Shown: piece after piece, positions 50,930 to 59,637 of the stretch | Numbering within the stretch: the stretch's first letter is position 1 | How the letters are laid out: each line of letters begins with the position of its first letter | Assembly: GCF_900110555.1 (NCBI RefSeq) | Contig: NZ_FOEE01000008.1 | Coordinates: 186,001 to 250,000, forward strand | DNA length: 64,000 nucleotides | DNA from: Trujillonella endophytica | GTDB taxonomy: Bacteria > Actinomycetota > Actinomycetes > Mycobacteriales > Geodermatophilaceae | Reading direction: 5' to 3' | Notes under the pieces: generated by a model | Seen by the model: only the letters and a program-made list of their open reading frames with translations | What the model was told of the DNA's origin: nothing | Database searches by the model: none | Made by a program: the position numbers and the translations under genes

Positions 50930-51796
50930 GTGGACGCACCCCTGGACCCGCGCCTCACGTGGGATCTTCCCGCGTTCGGCGCCATGGCGCGCACCGCCGA
51001 CCTGGAGCCTCTGGTCACCCGGGTGCTGGCGCCCAACCCCTCGGGGATGACGCTGGACGGCACCAACACCTACGTCGTCGGCGACCCCGGCAGCGGCCAG
51101 GCGGTGCTCGTCGATCCGGGCCCGGACGACGCCGCGCACCTGGCCGCCGTGGAGGCCGCGCTCGCCGGCCGCGACGCCCGGTGCGTCGCCGTCCTGGTGA
51201 CCCACCACCACGGGGACCATGCCGACGCGGCCCTTCCGTGGGGTGCCCGGTTCGGCGCCCGGGTGGCCGCGGCCGACCCGGCGGTGGCCGGGCCCGGCGG
51301 GCGCGTCCTGGAGCCCGGGGAGGTGGTGCGGCTGGCCGGCACGACCCTCGGCGTGGTCGCCACCCCCGGTCATTGCGCGGACCACCTGGCCTTCCGGGTC
51401 GAGTCGGGCGCGGTGCTCGTCGGCGACCACGTGCTGGGCCGCGGCACGTCGGTCGTCAGCCACCCGCAGGGCGACGTCGTGGCGTACCTGGAGTCGCTGC
51501 GCCGCGTCCACGACCTGGGGCCCAGCGCGCTCTACTGCGGCCACGGGCCGGAGCTGACCGAGGACCCGGGCGCCGTCCTGGACTTCTACCTCGCCCACCG
51601 CGCCTTCCGCGAGGAGCAGGTGCTGGCCGCCGTCGCGGCCGGGGCGCGCAGCGTCGGCGAGCTGGTGGCCACGATCTACGCCGCCGTGCCGCGGGAGGTC
51701 TGGCCGGCCGCGACCAGCTCGACCCGCTCGATGCTCGACAAGATGGCGCGGGAGGGGCGGCTCGCGGTCTCCGGCGACGAGGTCCGCCCGGCATGA
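50930..51796 (+). CDS. MBL-fold hydrolase (LACTB2-like)
   Basis: A 288-residue metallo-beta-lactamase-fold protein with THHHGDHADAA (HxHxDH), VVATPGHCADHLAF and VGDHVLGRG; a C-terminal winged-helix-like segment resembles LACTB2/beta-lactamase-like 2 enzymes that act on RNA or thioesters. The GTG is 8 bases after TAGCGT. Its stop overlaps the ATG of an acyl-CoA ligase gene, so it belongs to a three-gene operon. The substrate is unknown. Confidence 0.85.
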   Translation: MDAPLDPRLTWDLPAFGAMARTADLEPLVTRVLAPNPSGMTLDGTNTYVVGDPGSGQAVLVDPGPDDAAHLAAVEAALAGRDARCVAVLVTHHHGDHADAALPWGARFGARVAAADPAVAGPGGRVLEPGEVVRLAGTTLGVVATPGHCADHLAFRVESGAVLVGDHVLGRGTSVVSHPQGDVVAYLESLRRVHDLGPSALYCGHGPELTEDPGAVLDFYLAHRAFREEQVLAAVAAGARSVGELVATIYAAVPREVWPAATSSTRSMLDKMAREGRLAVSGDEVRPA

Positions 51797-53121
51797 CGGC
51801 GGTGCCGGTCGTCCGGGCCGCCGACAGCGAGCGCGACCAGCGGCGGGCGGCGGGGGCGCTGCGCGCGGCCGGCGTGCGCCGCGGCGACCGGCTGCTCGTC
51901 TCGGCCGCGTCCTCGCCCGCGCTGGTGGCCGTGGTGCTCGGCGCGCTGCGCACCGGCGTCGTCCCCGTGGTGCTGGACCCGGCGCTGCCCGCCGCCGAGC
52001 GGGCCGGGCTGGCCGCGGACGCCGACGCGGCCCTCGACCTCGGCGACGACCCGGCGGCCCTGCTCGACGGCGGTCCCGAGGCGGACCTGGCCGACGTGCC
52101 GCTGGCGCGGCCGATGCACTACACGTCCGGCACGACCGGGCGGCGCAAGGGCGTGTGGTCCGGCGTCCTGACCGAGGACGACGCCCGCGCGCTGGCGGCC
52201 GAGGAGATCGGCCTGTGGGGCTTCGGCCCCGCCGACCGGCACCTGGTGCTGTCGCCGCTGCACCACTCCGCGCCGCTGCGCTTCGCCGTGCACACCCTGC
52301 TGGCCGGCGGGGAGGTGCTGCTGCCCGGCCCGTTCGACGTCGCCCGGGCGGCGGAGGCGATCACCGCGCTGCGCCCCACCACGACCTTCTGCGTACCGAC
52401 CCACCTGCAGCGGCTGCTCGCGCACGACGGCGTCGACTGGTCGTCGTTCCGCCGCCTCGTGCACGCCGGGGCGCCCTGCCCCGAGCCGCTGAAGCGCGCG
52501 GTCATCGCGGCGGCGCCCCCGGGCAGCGTGTGGGAGTTCTACGGCTCCACCGAGGCCCAGTTCACCGTGTGCTCGCCGGAGGACTGGCTGGCGCACCCGG
52601 GCAGCGTGGGGCGCGCCCGCCCGGGCCGGCGCCTGGAGACCGACGAGCGCGGCCAGCTGTGGTGCACCGTGCCCCGCTGGGCCCGCTTCGAGTACTGGCG
52701 GGCGCCGGAGAAGACCGCTGGGGCGTGGCGGGGCGACCGGGTCACCGTCGGCGACCTGGGCCGGGTGGACGACGACGGCGTGGTGTGGCTCGACGGCCGC
52801 CGCGAGGACCTCGTCATCTCCGGCGGGGTGAACGTGTACCCGGCCGAGGTCGAGGCGGTGCTCGACGCGCACCCCGGCGTGGTGGAGAGCGCCGTCGTCG
52901 GCGTCCCGGACACCGAGTGGGGGCAGCGGGTGGTCGCCGCGTACGTGGGGGACGCCGACCCGGCCGACCTCGCGTCGTGGGCCCGGGACCGGCTCTCCCC
53001 GGCGAAGCGGCCCAAGAGCCTGCACCCGGTCGCCGAGTTGCCGCGCACCACCACCGGGAAGGTCCGGCGGCTGGACCTGCCGGACGTGCTCGACCTGCCG
53101 AGCGGCCCCGCCCGTGGCTGA
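51793..53121 (+). CDS. Short AMP-binding acyl-CoA ligase
   Basis: A 442-residue adenylate-forming enzyme, shorter than the usual 500-550 because of a reduced N-domain. Motifs: MHYTSGTTGRRKGVW (P-loop), WEFYGSTEAQFTVC (A5), GDLGRVDDDGVVWLDGR and REDLVISGGVNVYPAEVE (A7/A8), RTTTGKVRR with the catalytic Lys. The acid substrate is not predictable. ATG overlaps the MBL stop; the next gene's GTG overlaps its own stop by 8 bases, so the three are co-translated. Confidence 0.88.
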   Translation: MTAVPVVRAADSERDQRRAAGALRAAGVRRGDRLLVSAASSPALVAVVLGALRTGVVPVVLDPALPAAERAGLAADADAALDLGDDPAALLDGGPEADLADVPLARPMHYTSGTTGRRKGVWSGVLTEDDARALAAEEIGLWGFGPADRHLVLSPLHHSAPLRFAVHTLLAGGEVLLPGPFDVARAAEAITALRPTTTFCVPTHLQRLLAHDGVDWSSFRRLVHAGAPCPEPLKRAVIAAAPPGSVWEFYGSTEAQFTVCSPEDWLAHPGSVGRARPGRRLETDERGQLWCTVPRWARFEYWRAPEKTAGAWRGDRVTVGDLGRVDDDGVVWLDGRREDLVISGGVNVYPAEVEAVLDAHPGVVESAVVGVPDTEWGQRVVAAYVGDADPADLASWARDRLSPAKRPKSLHPVAELPRTTTGKVRRLDLPDVLDLPSGPARG

Positions 53122-54616
53122 ACCCCTCCCCGCCGAGACCGACGTCGTCGTGGTCGGGGCGGGCACCGCGGGCTGCGCGCTGGCGGCGCGGCTGGCCGAG
53201 GCGGGCCGGACGGTGCTGCTGCTGGAGGCGGGCCCGGCCGACCAGCCCGCCGAGACGCGCGACGCCAGGACGATGCGCGCCGCGGTGCCGGGCTCGCCCG
53301 CCGCGGTGGAGGTGCCCACCGAACTCACCCCGACGCTGTCGCGCTCGGTCGTGCGCGGCCGCGGCGCCGGGGGCTCCAGCGCGGTGAACGGCTGCTACTT
53401 CGTCCGCGCCACCCCGGCCGACTGCGACGGCTGGGGAATGCCGGAGTGGTCCTGGGCGGCGGTGCTGCCGGCCTTCCGGCGCCTGGAGGCCGATCGCGAC
53501 TTCCCGGACTCCCCCCTGCACGGCCGCGCGGGACCGGTGCCGGTGACCCGCCCGGCGCCGGGCTACGAGCCGGCCGCCGCGTTCGCGGCCGCGGCGGCGG
53601 CCCTGGGGGTGCCGGGCGAGCCGGACAAGAACGGGGCCGGGCCCGCCGGCTGCGGGCCGCTGCCGAGCAACGCCGTGGACGGCGTGCGGATCAGCGCGGC
53701 GGTTGCCTACCTGCGCGGCCGGCCGGGCCTCACCGTGCGCGGCGGGGTCCGCGTCTCGCGGGTGCTGGTGGAGCGCGGCCGGGCCGTCGGGGTGCTGACG
53801 GCGGCGGGCACGGTGCGCGCCGCCGAGGTCGTGCTCTCCGCCGGTGCGGTCGGGTCGCCGGAGCTGCTGCTGCGCTCGGGCATCGGTCCGGCGGACGCGC
53901 TCCGGGACCTCGGCCTGCCCGTCGTGGCCGACGTCCGCGGGGTGGGGGAGGGGCTCAGCGACCACCCGATGCTGCAGGTGCCCTGGCGCCCGGCGCCGGG
54001 GTTCCCGGCGCCGCCGGGGCTCGCGCTGGAGCAGGTGCTGCACGCCGCGCCGGACGGCGCGCCGATCGAGGTCCTCCCGTGGTTCCGCTCGTTCGCCTCG
54101 CTGCTGCCCCCGTGGGGCTCCCCGTCCCGGGACGACGGCGTGCTGACCCTCGGCGTCTCGCTGCTGCGGGCCGACAGCCGCGGGCGGCTGACGCTCCGGT
54201 CGGCCGATCCGGCGTCCCCGCCGCGGATCGCCTACGACCACCTGGCCTCGGCCGCCGACCGGGCGGGCCTGCGGGCCGGCGTCCGGTTCGCCGCGGAGCT
54301 GCTGCACACCCCGCCCATGGCCGCCCTGGGCGCCACGGGGACCGAGCCGGCCGACGATCCGCTGTCGGCGGCGGTGCTGGCCGCCGACGGCGCGCTCGAC
54401 GGCTGGATCGGCCGGCACCTGGGCACCGCGGTGCACCTGTGCGGCAGCGCGCGGATGGGTCCCGACGACGACCCCGGTGCGGTGGTCGACGGGCGGCTGC
54501 GCGTGCGCGGCGTGGCGGGCCTGCGCGTCGTCGACACGTCGGTCCTGCCCCGGGTGCCCTCGCGGGGCACCGCGGCGACCGCGGTGATGGTGGGGGAGCG
54601 GGCGGCCGAGCTGTAG
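53114..54616 (+). CDS. GMC family oxidoreductase (MftG-like)
   Basis: A 500-residue FAD alcohol oxidoreductase of the GMC class. The FAD motif is DVVVVGAGTAGCALAARLAE, the GMC signature GRGAGGSSAVNGCYFVR, and the C-terminal VHLCGSARMGPDDDPGAVVD plus RVVDTSVLPRVPSRGTAAT. The short insert-free architecture resembles mycofactocin-linked GMC proteins (MftG), but no other mycofactocin gene is in the window, so this is tentative. Overlaps the ligase gene; the stop is 6 bp from the convergent PBP gene. Confidence 0.87.
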   Translation: MAEPLPAETDVVVVGAGTAGCALAARLAEAGRTVLLLEAGPADQPAETRDARTMRAAVPGSPAAVEVPTELTPTLSRSVVRGRGAGGSSAVNGCYFVRATPADCDGWGMPEWSWAAVLPAFRRLEADRDFPDSPLHGRAGPVPVTRPAPGYEPAAAFAAAAAALGVPGEPDKNGAGPAGCGPLPSNAVDGVRISAAVAYLRGRPGLTVRGGVRVSRVLVERGRAVGVLTAAGTVRAAEVVLSAGAVGSPELLLRSGIGPADALRDLGLPVVADVRGVGEGLSDHPMLQVPWRPAPGFPAPPGLALEQVLHAAPDGAPIEVLPWFRSFASLLPPWGSPSRDDGVLTLGVSLLRADSRGRLTLRSADPASPPRIAYDHLASAADRAGLRAGVRFAAELLHTPPMAALGATGTEPADDPLSAAVLAADGALDGWIGRHLGTAVHLCGSARMGPDDDPGAVVDGRLRVRGVAGLRVVDTSVLPRVPSRGTAATAVMVGERAAEL

Positions 54617-54622
54617 GCGGGC

Positions 54623-56671
54623 TCAGGGGCCCGGCGGAGGCGGGGGCGGGGGCGGTGGGGGCGGCGGCGCCAGCGGCAGGCCGGCGGGCGGGAAGGGGAC
54701 CGCCGGCTCGGCCGACAGCACCGGGAGCATCGCGTCGTGCCAGATCGAGGCGCCGCGGCCGCCGCCGTAGGTGCCGACGTCCTGGTTCTGCTTGGGGTTG
54801 AGCACCATGACGCTGGCCGCGTAGCGGGGGGTGTAGCCGACGAACGCGATCGAGAACCGGCCCTGGCTCGTGCCGGTCTTGCCCGCGACCTGGTGACCGG
54901 GGATCCGCGCCTCCAGCCCGGTGCCGAACGGGGCCTCGGTGTCGCCGATCAGGATCTGGTTGAGCGTGGAGGCCACCTGCGGCGGGACCGCACCCGGCGT
55001 GCAGTCGTCGCCCACCGCCACCGGGGGTCCGCCCGCCTCCAGGGCGAGGGGAGCGCCGTCGCGGTCGGTGACGGCGGTGACGGGGAGGGGGGCGCAGCGG
55101 GTGCCGTCGGCGCCGAGCGTGGAGTAGGCGCTGGCCAGGGCCAGCGGGCTCGTGGCCTCCGCGCCCAGGGTGAACGACCCGCGGTTCTCGGCCACCACCT
55201 GGTCGGCGACCGGGTCGAGGGAGAACAGGCCCATCCGCTGGGCGATCCGCACCGGGCGCTCGACGCTGCCCAGCTGGTCCTCCAGCGCGACGAAGTACGT
55301 GTTCGAGGAGCGGACCAGTGCCTCGGCCATCGTCAGGGTCGGGGGATAGGTGCCGACGTTCTGCACCACGTAGGGCTCGGTCCCGTTGCGGTAGACCGAG
55401 GACACGTAGGGGTCGGGCGTCGTGATGACGTGGAACGGCGGGAAGCCGGCCTCGAGCGCGGCGGCGGCGACGAACGTCTTGTAGGTCGAGCCCGCGCCCT
55501 GGCTGGCCGCGGCGTTGAGGTTCACCGACTCCTGGGCGGGGTCGGTGGCGTCGTAGCCGAACACGCGGTTCACGCTCATCGCCAGCACGTGCCCGGTGCC
55601 CGGCTCGACGGCGGTGAACATGGCCGCCAGGGGGTCGCCCATCGGCAGGTTGGCGAGGACCGCGGCGTCGCCGGACCGCTGCAGGTCCGGGCGCAGCGTC
55701 GTCTGCACCACCACCCCGCCGGCGTCCAGCCGGTCCTGCGGGACGCCGAGGGTCTGGGTGAGGTACTGCTGGGCGTAGTCGCAGAAGAAGCCGCCGACGG
55801 TGGCGTCGACGCACCCGTTGGGCGGGGGCGGGGACGGCGCCACCTCGACCGGCCGGCCGGCGAGCTCCTCGACCTGCGCCGCGGTGACGTAGCCGACGTC
55901 GAGCATGCGCCGCAGCACCTGGTCCCGGCGCTGCCCGGCGGCCTCGGGGTCCGCGAGCGGGTTGTCCACCGTCGGCGTCCGGACGAGGCCGGCGAGCATG
56001 GCCGCCTGGGCGAGGTTCAGGTCGGCGGCGTCCACCGAGAAGTAGCGGCGGGCGGCGGCCTGCACCCCGTAGGCGCCCTCCCCGAAGTACACGGTGTTGA
56101 GGTAGCGGGTGAGGATCTCGTCCTTGGAGTAGGTCTCCTCCAGGCTCAGGGCCAGCCGCGCCTCCCGCAGCTTGCGGGCGACGCTCTCCTCGGTGGCCGC
56201 CTCCCGGCCCGAGGCCTCGTCGGCGGACTGCAGCAGCGTCTGCTTCACCAGTTGCTGGGTGATCGTCGAGCCGCCCTCCTCCACCGAGCCGGCGACGACG
56301 TTGCGCGCCAGCGCCCGCAGGGTGCCCTCCACGTCGAGGCCGCGGTGCTCGTAGAAGCGCCGGTCCTCGATCGCCACGAGCGCCTGCTTCATGACCTCGG
56401 CGATCCGGTCGGAGGCCACCGGCTGGCGGTTGCGGGCGTAGAAGTAGGTGATCACCGAGCCGTCGGCAGCCAGGACGACGGTGGGACCGGGGAAGGTCCG
56501 GTCGGCGAGCTCCACCGGCAGCGGCGCCAGCAGGTCGGCGGAGTTGCTGGCGGCCAGTCCGGTGCCCACGACCCACGGCGCGAGGACGGCGGCCACCAGG
56601 ACGCCGGTCAGCGGGATCGCGAGGAGCAGCGACGCGGCTGCCCGGAGGCGGGGGTGGCGGCGCCCGGCCAT
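54623..56671 (-). CDS. Class A penicillin-binding protein
   Basis: A 682-residue bifunctional peptidoglycan synthase. One N-terminal helix (about 12-35) anchors it. The glycosyltransferase domain has AIEDRRFYEHRGLD, EGGSTITQQLVKQTLL and TRYLNTVYFGEGAYGV. The transpeptidase domain shows SxxK in GAGSTYKTF, SxN in RSSNTYF and KTG in AGKTGTSQG. The C-terminus is poly-proline (about 12 Pro). The ATG giving MAGRRHPRLR has AGGG 9 bases upstream; longer frames exist. Only a 6-bp gap separates it from the convergent GMC gene. Confidence 0.92.
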   Translation of the reverse strand: MAGRRHPRLRAAASLLLAIPLTGVLVAAVLAPWVVGTGLAASNSADLLAPLPVELADRTFPGPTVVLAADGSVITYFYARNRQPVASDRIAEVMKQALVAIEDRRFYEHRGLDVEGTLRALARNVVAGSVEEGGSTITQQLVKQTLLQSADEASGREAATEESVARKLREARLALSLEETYSKDEILTRYLNTVYFGEGAYGVQAAARRYFSVDAADLNLAQAAMLAGLVRTPTVDNPLADPEAAGQRRDQVLRRMLDVGYVTAAQVEELAGRPVEVAPSPPPPNGCVDATVGGFFCDYAQQYLTQTLGVPQDRLDAGGVVVQTTLRPDLQRSGDAAVLANLPMGDPLAAMFTAVEPGTGHVLAMSVNRVFGYDATDPAQESVNLNAAASQGAGSTYKTFVAAAALEAGFPPFHVITTPDPYVSSVYRNGTEPYVVQNVGTYPPTLTMAEALVRSSNTYFVALEDQLGSVERPVRIAQRMGLFSLDPVADQVVAENRGSFTLGAEATSPLALASAYSTLGADGTRCAPLPVTAVTDRDGAPLALEAGGPPVAVGDDCTPGAVPPQVASTLNQILIGDTEAPFGTGLEARIPGHQVAGKTGTSQGRFSIAFVGYTPRYAASVMVLNPKQNQDVGTYGGGRGASIWHDAMLPVLSAEPAVPFPPAGLPLAPPPPPPPPPPPPGP

Positions 56672-56838
56672 CGATCGACCCTGCCCGTCCGCGGGGCGCC
56701 GTCCGGTCCACCCGGACGTCCCCGTCGACCAGATCATCTGCTCGCTGTCGACGGCCGACAAGTGGAGCGGACGCGGCCGCTCCCGGAGCGTCCCGGCGGC
56801 GCGCCGTCGCAGCCGCCGGGACGCCGGTCTGGGGGAGA

Positions 56839-57045
56839 TCAGCGGATCGCGGTGATCTCCGAGGTGCTGGTCTCGCTGAGCGGCGACCAGGCGTCGGGGT
56901 GCCGGCGGCCGGTCTGCGCGACCCACTGCGGCACCGCCGTCGCGCCCTTGCCGGGAGCGGGGCGGGCGCTCAGGGCGACGATGAGGGAGAGGAGCACGAG
57001 CAGCCCCACGAGGACACCGCCGATGACCAGGAGGGTGGTGAACAT
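56839..57045 (-). CDS. Small single-helix membrane protein
   Basis: A 68-residue protein with one N-terminal helix (about residues 2-26, TTLLVIGGVLVGLLVLLSLI) and a soluble tail ending ETSTSEITAIR. Function unknown. The ATG is chosen because TACCTT lies 6 bases upstream (leaderless). It is divergent from the glycosyltransferase-like gene. Confidence 0.65.
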   Translation of the reverse strand: MFTTLLVIGGVLVGLLVLLSLIVALSARPAPGKGATAVPQWVAQTGRRHPDAWSPLSETSTSEITAIR

Positions 57046-57051
57046 GTAACG

Positions 57052-57057
57052 AAGGTA
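57052..57057 (-). promoter_or_regulatory. TANNNT -10 box before small membrane gene
   Basis: TACCTT on the minus strand, 6 bases before ATG 57045. Confidence 0.5.
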
Positions 57058-57352
57058 GGCGTGGGACCGGTCCGTGTCACCGGGCGCATGCGGGCAGATC
57101 CGCACGGACATCCCCGCCTCGTTGTGCAGGAACTGCCAGGCGGCTCGTCGCTCACCGGATCGCGCGCTGTCGAACCTGATCGCGCGGGCGCCGCAGAGCG
57201 GAGGTCACCCGGCCGGGGGCGGTTCCTGAACCGGTCGACCCCACAACGGGTGACGCAGCCCACCCCGGCGCCTGCGAGCGGTTGCCGGAGGGGATGCTGG
57301 GTAGCCGGAACAGGGACCAACGTCCCATCGAGGAGCACCGCCCTGGCGTCGC
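57058..57352. other. Intergenic region between divergent genes
   Basis: Nothing coding recognised. Two GATCGCGCG copies near 57162 and 57178 and a palindromic GGTTCCTGAACCGG near 57220 are the only visible motifs. It must hold the promoter of the glycosyltransferase-like gene. Confidence 0.4.
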
Positions 57353-57382
57353 GTGCTCGACGCCAGGAGGAGTGCCGTCCGA

Positions 57383-58393
57383 GTGGACCCCGACGATCCC
57401 CCGCGGGAAGCCCCGCCCCTCATCCGGGTCGCCTCCGTCCCGCACCGGGGCCCCTACGTGGACGCCGTGCTGCCCCCCGGCGTCGTCAGGGTGGGGCCGG
57501 AGCGCGACCCGAGCCCCTGGCTGGACCCGGCCTACCTGACCACGCACGCCGGCGAGGTGGACGTCGTCCACGTGCACGGCGGCTACGGCCACCTGCCGGA
57601 GGACGAGGTCGTCGGCTTCACCGAGGCGATCCGCCGCACCGGCGTCCCGCTGATCGTGACCGTGCACCAGCTCCGCGACCCGGCCCAGCCGCACCCGGCC
57701 CGGCACGAGGCGCACCTGCGGGCGCTGCTGGACACCGCCGAGGTCGTCGTCACGCTGACGCCCGGCGCGGCCGACGAGATCACCGAGCGCTACGGGCGGA
57801 CGGCGATCGCCGTCGCGCACCCGACCATCGCCGCGCCGGACCCCGAGGTCGGCGGCGAGCGCGGGCTGGTGGGGCTCCCCCTGCGGACGCGGGTCTGCGT
57901 GCCCGACCCGGAGGCGGTCGTCCGGGCCGCCCTGTACGGGGCGGTGAACGGCGGTGGGCGGCTGCGGGTGTTCGTGGAGCCCGGATACGTGCTGCCCCGC
58001 CTGGGGGACCTGGCCGAGAGCGAGGCGCTTGAGCTCGCGGTGCTCGACGAGCGGAGGTGGGCCGCCCAGCTGCAGGAGCTGCACGTGGCGGTGCTGCCGG
58101 AGTCCTGGGGCACGCACTCGGCGGAGCTGGAGGTCTGCCGCGACGTCGGCACCCGCGTGGTGGCGCCGAGCTGCGGCTGGTTCGCCGACCAGTGGTCCGA
58201 CGTCGTGACCTACGGCAACGACGAGGAGCACGGGTTCGACCCGGTGTCGCTCAACGGCGCGGTCGCCGCCGCGCTGACCCGGCCGGCCCCGCGCCCGGCC
58301 GACCGCGCGTGGCGGGCCCAGCAGCTCGCGGCCGTGCGCGACGTCCATGCGCAGGTCTACGAGCAGGTCGTCGGGGACCGCGTCGCCCCGTGA
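57383..58393 (+). CDS. Putative GT-B-like glycosyltransferase
   Basis: A 336-residue cytoplasmic protein whose pattern resembles family-4 glycosyltransferases: VDVVHVHGGYGHLPEDEVV, LIVTVHQLRDPAQPHPARHE and AEVVVTLTPGAADEITERYG in the N-domain; in the C-domain VLPESWGTHSAELEVCRDVG (like the usual ExxG/SxxE motif), VVAPSCGWFADQ. The classical EPFGxxxxE box is degenerate and the C-domain short, so activity is uncertain. The GTG 57383 start has AGGAGGAG upstream; a GTG 30 bases earlier is possible. The stop is 3 bp from the convergent regulator. Confidence 0.6.
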   Translation: MDPDDPPREAPPLIRVASVPHRGPYVDAVLPPGVVRVGPERDPSPWLDPAYLTTHAGEVDVVHVHGGYGHLPEDEVVGFTEAIRRTGVPLIVTVHQLRDPAQPHPARHEAHLRALLDTAEVVVTLTPGAADEITERYGRTAIAVAHPTIAAPDPEVGGERGLVGLPLRTRVCVPDPEAVVRAALYGAVNGGGRLRVFVEPGYVLPRLGDLAESEALELAVLDERRWAAQLQELHVAVLPESWGTHSAELEVCRDVGTRVVAPSCGWFADQWSDVVTYGNDEEHGFDPVSLNGAVAAALTRPAPRPADRAWRAQQLAAVRDVHAQVYEQVVGDRVAP

Positions 58394-58396
58394 CCG

Positions 58397-59590
58397 TCAG
58401 GGGTCGGCGGGCAGCGCCCGGGCCGGCCAGTCCAGCAGCCGCGCGCCCAGCGCCGCCGCGTGGAGGGCGAAGCGCTGATCGGGGACGGCGACGCTGTGCC
58501 CGGTCAGCTCGGCCACGCGGGCCAGGCGGTAGGTGACCGTGCGGACGGAGACGTGCAGCCTCCGGGCGGCCTCGGTGGCGACGTCACCGGCGGAGAAGTA
58601 GGCGAGCAGGGTCTCCAGCAGCAGCGCGGCGCCCCCGCGGGAGCGCTCCAGCGGGCCCAGGACGTCGTGCACCAGGTCGACGATCGCCGCCTGGTCACGA
58701 CCGAGCACCCGGTGCACGAGCAGGTCGCGGGGGTTGACGACCTCGGTGTCCAGGGCGAGGCGGCCGGCGAGGCCCAGCGCCTCGCGTGCCTCCTCGTAGG
58801 AGCGGGCGATGCCGTACGCGCCGGGGAACGCGCGGCCGGCCGCCACCCGCCAGCGGCGGGAGGAGCGGTCCAGCTCCCGGTGCAGCGCGGTGCCGAGCGC
58901 GAGCCCGGCCTCGGACGACGGTCCGCCCGCCGTGCCGGGGACGACGACCACCACCCTGCCGTCCTTGGTCGCGACCAGCACGTCGCGGTCGCCGAAGCGG
59001 TCGACGACCCGGCGCTCCAGCGCGACGGCGGCGCGGTCGACCGTGGCGTCGCCGTCGACCGGCTCGGCCAGGGCGACGTGGTGCGGGGCGCCGAGGTCGA
59101 TGCCGAAGGGCTCGGCGCGCTGCACCATGCGCGAGACGTCGGCGTCCCCGCGCAGCAGGTCGTCGACGAACTCGCGGCGCAGCGCCTCCTCGTGCCGGAT
59201 CAGCTCGCGGCGCTCGGACTGGTGGCCGTCGACCAGCACGCCGACCGCGTCGTCGAGCACCCGCAGCACCGCCTCGGCGGCCCCGCGGACCTTCTCCGGG
59301 TCGCGGGAGCGGGCGACGGCGGGCAGCTCGCGCCACAGCCGCCAGGCGGCGGAGAGGTAGAGGTCCACGGCCGCGCTCGCGGCGATGCCCCGTGCGGCTG
59401 CCTGCCGGCCCAGCTCGCGGACGGCGTCGAGGTCCCGGGGCGCCGGGCGACGGCCGTCGATGGCGGCATCGGCCAGCATCGGCAGATACCCGCCCAGCAG
59501 GTCGGCCGGGACCCGGCAGGACGCGGCCGCGGAGGCGGCGACCGCGGCCAGCCAGTCCTCCGGCATGCCCGTCGCGCGGCTGCCCGTCAT
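58397..59590 (-). CDS. PucR/CdaR-type transcriptional regulator
   Basis: A 397-residue activator. The N-terminal ~160 residues resemble the RsbT/PucR sensory region; a central GGDEF-related CdaR domain (about 160-280) precedes the C-terminal PucR helix-turn-helix, with LLETLLAYFSAGDVATEAAR, RLHVSVRTVTYRLARVAEL. Such proteins activate catabolic genes for purines, amino acids or sugars. GGAGGCGAC lies before the ATG. It lies 47 bp downstream of the amino-acid dehydrogenase gene on the same strand. Confidence 0.87.
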   Translation of the reverse strand: MTGSRATGMPEDWLAAVAASAAASCRVPADLLGGYLPMLADAAIDGRRPAPRDLDAVRELGRQAAARGIAASAAVDLYLSAAWRLWRELPAVARSRDPEKVRGAAEAVLRVLDDAVGVLVDGHQSERRELIRHEEALRREFVDDLLRGDADVSRMVQRAEPFGIDLGAPHHVALAEPVDGDATVDRAAVALERRVVDRFGDRDVLVATKDGRVVVVVPGTAGGPSSEAGLALGTALHRELDRSSRRWRVAAGRAFPGAYGIARSYEEAREALGLAGRLALDTEVVNPRDLLVHRVLGRDQAAIVDLVHDVLGPLERSRGGAALLLETLLAYFSAGDVATEAARRLHVSVRTVTYRLARVAELTGHSVAVPDQRFALHAAALGARLLDWPARALPADP

Positions 59591-59637
59591 GTCGCCTCCG
59601 TCCGTGCCCTGCGGCCGGCCGGGAGCCCCCGGTCCGG

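Noticed and set aside
54624-54665. Poly-G/C tract at the PBP 3' end as a sequencing artefact
   Set aside because: It encodes an in-frame poly-proline tail, common in actinobacterial class A PBPs, followed by a proper stop.
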